A DNA stretch of 9,610 bases from Bacillota bacterium (GTDB taxonomy: Bacteria > Bacillota > UBA4882 > JAAYXC01). The stretch spans positions 1 to 9,610 of the forward strand of contig JAAYXC010000236.1 of NCBI GenBank assembly GCA_012516115.1, read 5' to 3'. The notes under the pieces were generated by a model that was not told the DNA's origin, did not search any database, and saw only the letters and a list, made by a program, of their open reading frames with translations. Positions 7,437-9,610 of this stretch are shown here, piece by piece. Position numbers and translations under genes: made by a program. How positions within the stretch are numbered: the first letter of the stretch is position 1; each line of letters begins with the position of its first letter.

Positions 7437-7706
7437 TCAGTACCCCTTTAACCAGCGGTCGATCTCCTCCCGGTCGAACCGCCACTGCTGGCCCAGTCGG
7501 CAGCAGGGGATCTGACCTTCCTGGGCCATCTGGTAGACTTTCGAGACGCTGATCTGTAGATAAAGCGAGACTTGCTTGACCGTCATCCATTTGATGTTAA
7601 GAAGATCTGCTCCTATTTGGCGGAACTCGCCTTGACCGGTGGAAACCCTGCCGCTTCTATCCCGGGGGGCCACGATCCATCGACCTCTCATAAAGTTTAT
7701 TAACAT
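7437..7706 (-). CDS. Small excisionase/BldC-like helix-turn-helix protein (HTH_17)
   Basis: The last 48 residues form a MerR-type DNA-binding domain: MTVKQVSLYLQISVSKVYQM (helix-turn-helix), then QEGQIPCCRLGQQWRFDREE (wing) and IDRWLKGY. Such domains occur in phage excisionases and in small regulators such as BldC of Streptomyces. The start is uncertain. The frame opens at ATG 7706, inside the operator repeats and about 3 bases from the predicted transcript start; ATG 7691, GTG 7673 (with GAGAGG ten bases upstream) and ATG 7586 (bare domain, no clear ribosome site) also fit. The extra N-terminal 40 residues look unstructured. The gene lies 79 bases before dnaK on the same strand, behind a strong promoter, and is probably first in the chaperone operon. 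I see no integrase or phage gene nearby, so a regulator is likelier than an excisionase. Confidence 0.8.
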   Translation of the reverse strand: MLINFMRGRWIVAPRDRSGRVSTGQGEFRQIGADLLNIKWMTVKQVSLYLQISVSKVYQMAQEGQIPCCRLGQQWRFDREEIDRWLKGY

Positions 7707-7736
7707 CTAATAACAATTATTAACGTATAATAAGCT
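7687..7736. repeat. Phased 10-bp direct repeats, candidate operator
   Basis: Read in 10-bp steps on the plus strand the units are CTCATAAAGT, TTATTAACAT, CTAATAACAA, TTATTAACGT and ATAATAAGCT; the middle three agree best (consensus WTAWTAAC) and the outer two are weaker. The period puts each unit on the same face of the helix. Units cover the -10 box (7716-7721) and the transcript start of the helix-turn-helix gene. The central pair can also be read as an inverted repeat, TAATAA-CAA-TTATTA (7708-7722). Confidence 0.65.
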
Positions 7737-7744
7737 TTTGTCAA
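7716..7744 (-). promoter_or_regulatory. Promoter of the helix-turn-helix gene and probably the chaperone operon
   Basis: On the minus strand a perfect TTGACA (7744-7739) is followed after 17 bases by AATAAT (7721-7716), five of six -10 matches. Start of transcription is expected near 7709. It lies inside the phased repeats. No comparable promoter is visible between the helix-turn-helix gene and dnaK. Confidence 0.65.
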
Positions 7745-7834
7745 GAGGAATCCAACCGCGCCAGGCGGTACCTTCCCAGGCGTCGAAAACCGATCTCGGG
7801 TCCGAAGTCCGAAAAAGGCCACCTCCCTTGGGCA

Positions 7835-7865
7835 CGAAAAAGAAAAGCCCGCCTATCGAGGCGGG
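7835..7865 (-). terminator. Intrinsic terminator ahead of the chaperone operon
   Basis: On the minus strand a perfect 7-bp stem CCCGCCT/AGGCGGG with loop CGAT (7865-7848) is followed by CTTTTCTTTTT. It stops transcripts from the DUF3276 region, so the chaperone operon starts independently. Confidence 0.85.
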
Positions 7866-7989
7866 TTGTGCCGCTCGGCTCCATATATATGCCGGGGGAA
7901 GCTTCAACCGATACCACCGCCCGATTCTTCTCCAGCTTCAAGGCAGCTACCGGAGAAGGATCCGGGATGGGTTCCCCGTGGTGCTAGTG

Positions 7990-8206
7990 TTAGCCATCCG
8001 CCTGCTTACCGGGACTACCGAAGCGCGGCAGATCGATGGCCAGCTTGAAGGTGGCCGTTCAGGCCCTCCGGATATCCTGGGGTCTCCCCGAGCAGACCCG
8101 GGAGCCCGGCCCGCGCGAATATGGAGAAACGGATGCCCTGTTCGAACTCGGCGTAGGGACCGTTCCCGTCCCATTCGATGGCGAAGCCCAAGGACGTCTT
8201 GGTCAT
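7990..8206 (-). pseudogene. VOC (glyoxalase/bleomycin-resistance) family fragment, frameshifted
   Basis: The frame from ATG 8206 reads TKTSLGFAIEWDGNGPYAEF, then GIRFSIFARAGLPGLLGE and YPEGLNG, the inner strands of a VOC-superfamily domain. At about 8053 one extra C shifts the frame; removing it gives TFKLAIDLPRF directly after LNG, the expected continuation, before a stop at 7990. As it stands the original frame ends at 8015 after 63 residues. The usual first 20-25 residues before the LGF motif and the C-terminal half with the second metal/substrate strands are missing, so this is a fragment of a metalloenzyme-type domain and not a working gene. Its ATG overlaps the DUF3276 stop (ATGA), which here looks accidental. 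No function is proposed; the family call rests on recalled similarity. Confidence 0.6.
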
Positions 8207-8418
8207 CCCTTCTTTCGTAGAAACTCCACCTCTTTCTGCCAACCCAGGTTGAACGCCTCCAAGTTCTCTTCAAAAACCATCACCCGATGGTGCGTAGGGT
8301 CGGCTTCTTTGGGGCGCGACTCGCTTATCACCAGGTAACGGACGCCGTCTTTGCCCTGCTTCACGTCGAAGAAATAAGTCCTGCTTCCCGCGAAGACCTT
8401 CTCCGAGAAGAGCTCCAC
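8203..8418 (-). CDS. PUR-alpha-like DNA/RNA-binding protein (DUF3276)
   Basis: This 71-residue protein reads ELFSEKVFAGSRTYFFDVKQ, then GVRYLVISESRP and HHRVMVFEENLEAF. The order strand-turn-strand with S-R-TYFFDVK and LVISESR, then the MVFEE strand and a helix, is the DUF3276 pattern, a single PUR repeat found across bacteria; PUR domains bind single-stranded DNA or RNA, but the bacterial role is not established. The start is GTG at 8418. The GAAAGG before it is almost adjacent, so the ribosome site is poor and a lost N-terminal stretch is possible; the frame stays open upstream into the dehydrogenase remnant. It is the only intact-looking gene between two gene fragments, and the terminator at 7835-7865 follows it. 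Confidence 0.7.
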   Translation of the reverse strand: MELFSEKVFAGSRTYFFDVKQGKDGVRYLVISESRPKEADPTHHRVMVFEENLEAFNLGWQKEVEFLRKKG

Positions 8419-8422
8419 CCTT

Positions 8423-8665
8423 TCAGAACCGGGCGAACTCCTGCGCGCAGAGGAAAGTCCCCTTCAGGATGGTCGCGACGACCTCTTCCCAGTCCTCGTC
8501 GGAGAATTCCAAGAGCCGCCCGGGATTAGCCGCCAATAAAGGATGCAGGTTCTCGTCCGCGAGGTCCAGCCCGGCCACGCAATAACCGTCCGCGAGGAAG
8601 GCCCTGGTCATATGAAAACCGATACCGTCATTGGCGCCGGTAACGACGACGACAGTGGGGTCCAC
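8423..8665 (-). pseudogene. Short-chain dehydrogenase remnant with internal deletion
   Basis: From GTG 8665, well placed behind GGGGGGTGG, the 80-residue frame reads DPTVVVVTGANDGIGFHMTR, the SDR nucleotide-binding start with TGxxxGIG, then VAGLDLADENLHPLLAANPG. It then jumps straight to FSDEDWEEVVATILKGTFLC, which in SDRs lies some 40-50 residues later. The NNAG segment is absent, the conserved Asn before LKGTF is Ile here (ATILKG), and the frame stops before the Ser-Tyr-Lys catalytic site. It cannot be an active oxidoreductase. The two halves could be one gene with an in-frame deletion or parts of two related genes. Its good ribosome site suggests that it was recently functional. Confidence 0.75.
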
Positions 8666-8820
8666 CTTCGCCACCCCCCATTGACACGTTACACGCATCA
8701 CCCAGTGGTAAGGCCTTCGACCCTGAAGGACAGGGGCCGGTTCCAGAACCCGTGGATTTCCCCAGCACGGAGGCGGTCTTAAGGGCGGCCGCGGAAAGCA
8801 ACGGACTCCATACCCAAAGA

Positions 8821-8851
8821 TAAAAAAACACCGCGAGTTTTATCCCCGCGG
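8821..8851 (-). terminator. Terminator of the tRNA-Leu gene
   Basis: On the minus strand CCGCG (8851-8847) pairs with CGCGG (8835-8831) and is followed by TGTTTTTTTA. It begins 16 bases after the encoded CCA end. Confidence 0.75.
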
Positions 8852-8866
8852 TTGGCTTGCCATGAG

Positions 8867-8949
8867 TGGTGCCCGGGACCGGACTTGAACCGGTACGGTT
8901 GCCCATACGCCCCTCAAACGTACGCGTCTGCCAGTTCCGCCACCCGGGC
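8867..8949 (-). tRNA. tRNA-Leu (anticodon GAG)
   Basis: The 83-base gene folds as a cloverleaf: acceptor GCCCGGG/CCCGGGC with discriminator A and an encoded CCA; D-arm GCGGAACTGGCAGACGC of the leucine type; anticodon stem TACGT/GCGTA with loop TTGAGGG, giving GAG at 8915-8913; variable region of 11 bases (short for a class II tRNA); T-arm ACCGG-TTCAAGT-CCGGT. It reads CUC and CUU leucine codons. It has its own promoter and terminator. Confidence 0.97.
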
Positions 8950-8965
8950 ACGTTCTGCAAGATAG

Positions 8966-8994
8966 ATTATACGCCGGGGCCTGGGCCTTGTCAA
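8966..8994 (-). promoter_or_regulatory. Consensus sigma-70 promoter of tRNA-Leu
   Basis: A perfect TTGACA (8994-8989), a 17-base spacer and a perfect TATAAT (8971-8966) lie 16 bases before the first tRNA base. It falls inside the overlong 3' end of the YbaK-like frame. Confidence 0.92.
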
Positions 8995-9494
8995 TAGCCG
9001 CCCGGCCGAGTCGGCCGTGACGCCTCTTGCCGAGATCGACCCACCTTTTGCACGATGAATACTCCGCGAGTTCCCCGCAGGTAAGCTCGATGGCGGTGTT
9101 GCCGCTTCCGCAGGCGGGGAAGACGGTCTTGAACCTTTTTAAGGACATATCGAGAAAGACCGGCACGTTGTCGGGCAGCCCGAAAGGGCATACCCCGCCC
9201 ACCTCATGCCCCGTGAATGCGAGGACCTCCTCGGGCGCCAGCATCCTGGCTTTGAAGCCGAACTCGGCCTTGAATTTGGCATCATCGATCCGCACGTCCC
9301 CCGCGGCGACTATCACCATGGCGCCCTCGCCGCTTTTGAAGCAGAGCGTCTTCGCTATGCGCGCGGGCTCGACCCCCAGCGCCGCGGCGGCCAATCAACC
9401 GTGGCGGTGGATGTCGGGAGCGTCAGGATGTCGTTTTCCCTGCCGAACCTGCCGAGGTTCGCTTTCACTTTCTCGACCGCCATGGATTTTGCTT

Positions 9495-9610
9495 TCAGGC
9501 TGTTCCCCTTTTTCTTCCTGCGGCGATATGTTGCGCAATCAATTCATCACAATAATAAATATCCGCTTTTTCCAATATTTCATTGCCTTTTCCCTGGAAT
9601 GTTAATATAT
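9495..9610 (-). CDS. C-terminal end of an unidentified protein (partial)
   Basis: An open frame enters from the right edge and ends at TGA 9497-9495, 11 bases before the YbaK-like ATG. Its last residues include FQGKGNEILEKADIYYCDEL and then IAQHIAAGRKRGTA. Composition is protein-like and the DNA is AT-rich compared with the neighbours, but I do not recognise the family and only about 38 residues are visible. The close spacing would suit co-transcription with the deacylase gene. Confidence 0.35.
   Translation of the reverse strand, partial: ILTFQGKGNEILEKADIYYCDELIAQHIAAGRKRGTA

Larger units (their letters stand above)
8840..9483 (-). pseudogene. YbaK/EbsC-family aminoacyl-tRNA deacylase, frameshifted
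   Basis: Two frames together make a YbaK/EbsC protein, a family that hydrolyses mischarged tRNAs (for example Cys-tRNA-Pro). From ATG 9483 the first reads MAVEKVKANLGRFGREND, then LTLPTSTATVD; the second continues LAAAALGVEPARIAKTLCFK, then KFKAEF, TGHEVGGVCPFGLP, LKRFKTVFPACG and AIELT. Between them, at about 9393-9397, GTTGATTGGCC lacks one T for an unbroken VDLAA. The lysine of the KTL motif and the GGVCPFG loop are intact. Family similarity ends near 9030 (WVDLG), but no stop follows in frame; the frame runs through the tRNA and stops at 8840. Two lesions favour a pseudogene, though sequencing error would explain a single missing base. No clear ribosome site precedes the ATG. Confidence 0.75.

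Noticed and set aside
6458..7552. 364-codon plus-strand frame opposite dnaK
   Set aside because: Same reason: dnaK is intact on the other strand, and the frame crosses into the HTH gene with no recognisable domain.
7741..7941. Minus-strand frame reading LKLEKNRAVVSVEASPGIYM
   Set aside because: The first half looks protein-like, but the frame runs through the terminator at 7835-7865 and no family is recognised. It may be a further gene scrap; it is too weak to annotate.
8628..8960. Minus-strand frame overlapping the tRNA and its terminator
   Set aside because: It reads through tRNA-Leu and the SDR start region in another frame, with no ribosome site or domain.

Overview
The window reads almost entirely on the minus strand, so transcription runs right to left. 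Most of it is GC-rich; the two extreme ends (1-115 and about 9484-9610) are clearly more AT-rich. Strong AGGAGG-type ribosome sites, GTG/TTG starts, canonical TTGACA/TATAAT promoters and the gene set suggest a free-living, GC-rich, probably Gram-positive (Bacillota-like), perhaps thermophilic bacterium. That placement is an inference and no marker here settles it.

Right part (about 7990-9610). A partial open frame enters from the right edge. It is followed by a YbaK/EbsC-type aminoacyl-tRNA deacylase gene that carries a one-base frameshift and has no stop before the next gene. A complete tRNA-Leu(GAG) follows, with a perfect promoter and its own terminator. Next come a short-chain dehydrogenase remnant, an intact-looking small PUR/DUF3276 protein, and a broken VOC/glyoxalase-like fragment. 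A terminator at 7835-7865 closes this stretch, which looks like a zone of gene decay around one surviving small gene.

Centre (996-7745). This is a chaperone operon: a small excisionase/BldC-like helix-turn-helix gene, then dnaK, dnaJ, cbpM and clpB, ending at a strong intrinsic terminator. Products of the last four form a disaggregation and refolding machine: ClpB threads aggregates, DnaK with DnaJ refolds, and CbpM is the likely DnaJ modulator. grpE and hrcA are absent, and I see no CIRCE or HAIR operator. Instead the promoter of the helix-turn-helix gene is covered by a row of 10-bp phased AT-rich repeats, which suggests that this small protein controls its own promoter and possibly the whole operon. 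A large nested palindrome separates dnaK from dnaJ.

Left part (1-935). A promoter at 905-933 reads through two near-identical 116-bp hairpin-rich repeats into a single-domain HUH/Y1 (IS200/REP-type) transposase gene. The transposase stop codon overlaps by 4 bp the start of an endonuclease/exonuclease/phosphatase-family gene that runs off the left edge. That overlap leaves no room for an ordinary IS right end and suggests a domesticated or REP-associated transposase rather than a free IS.
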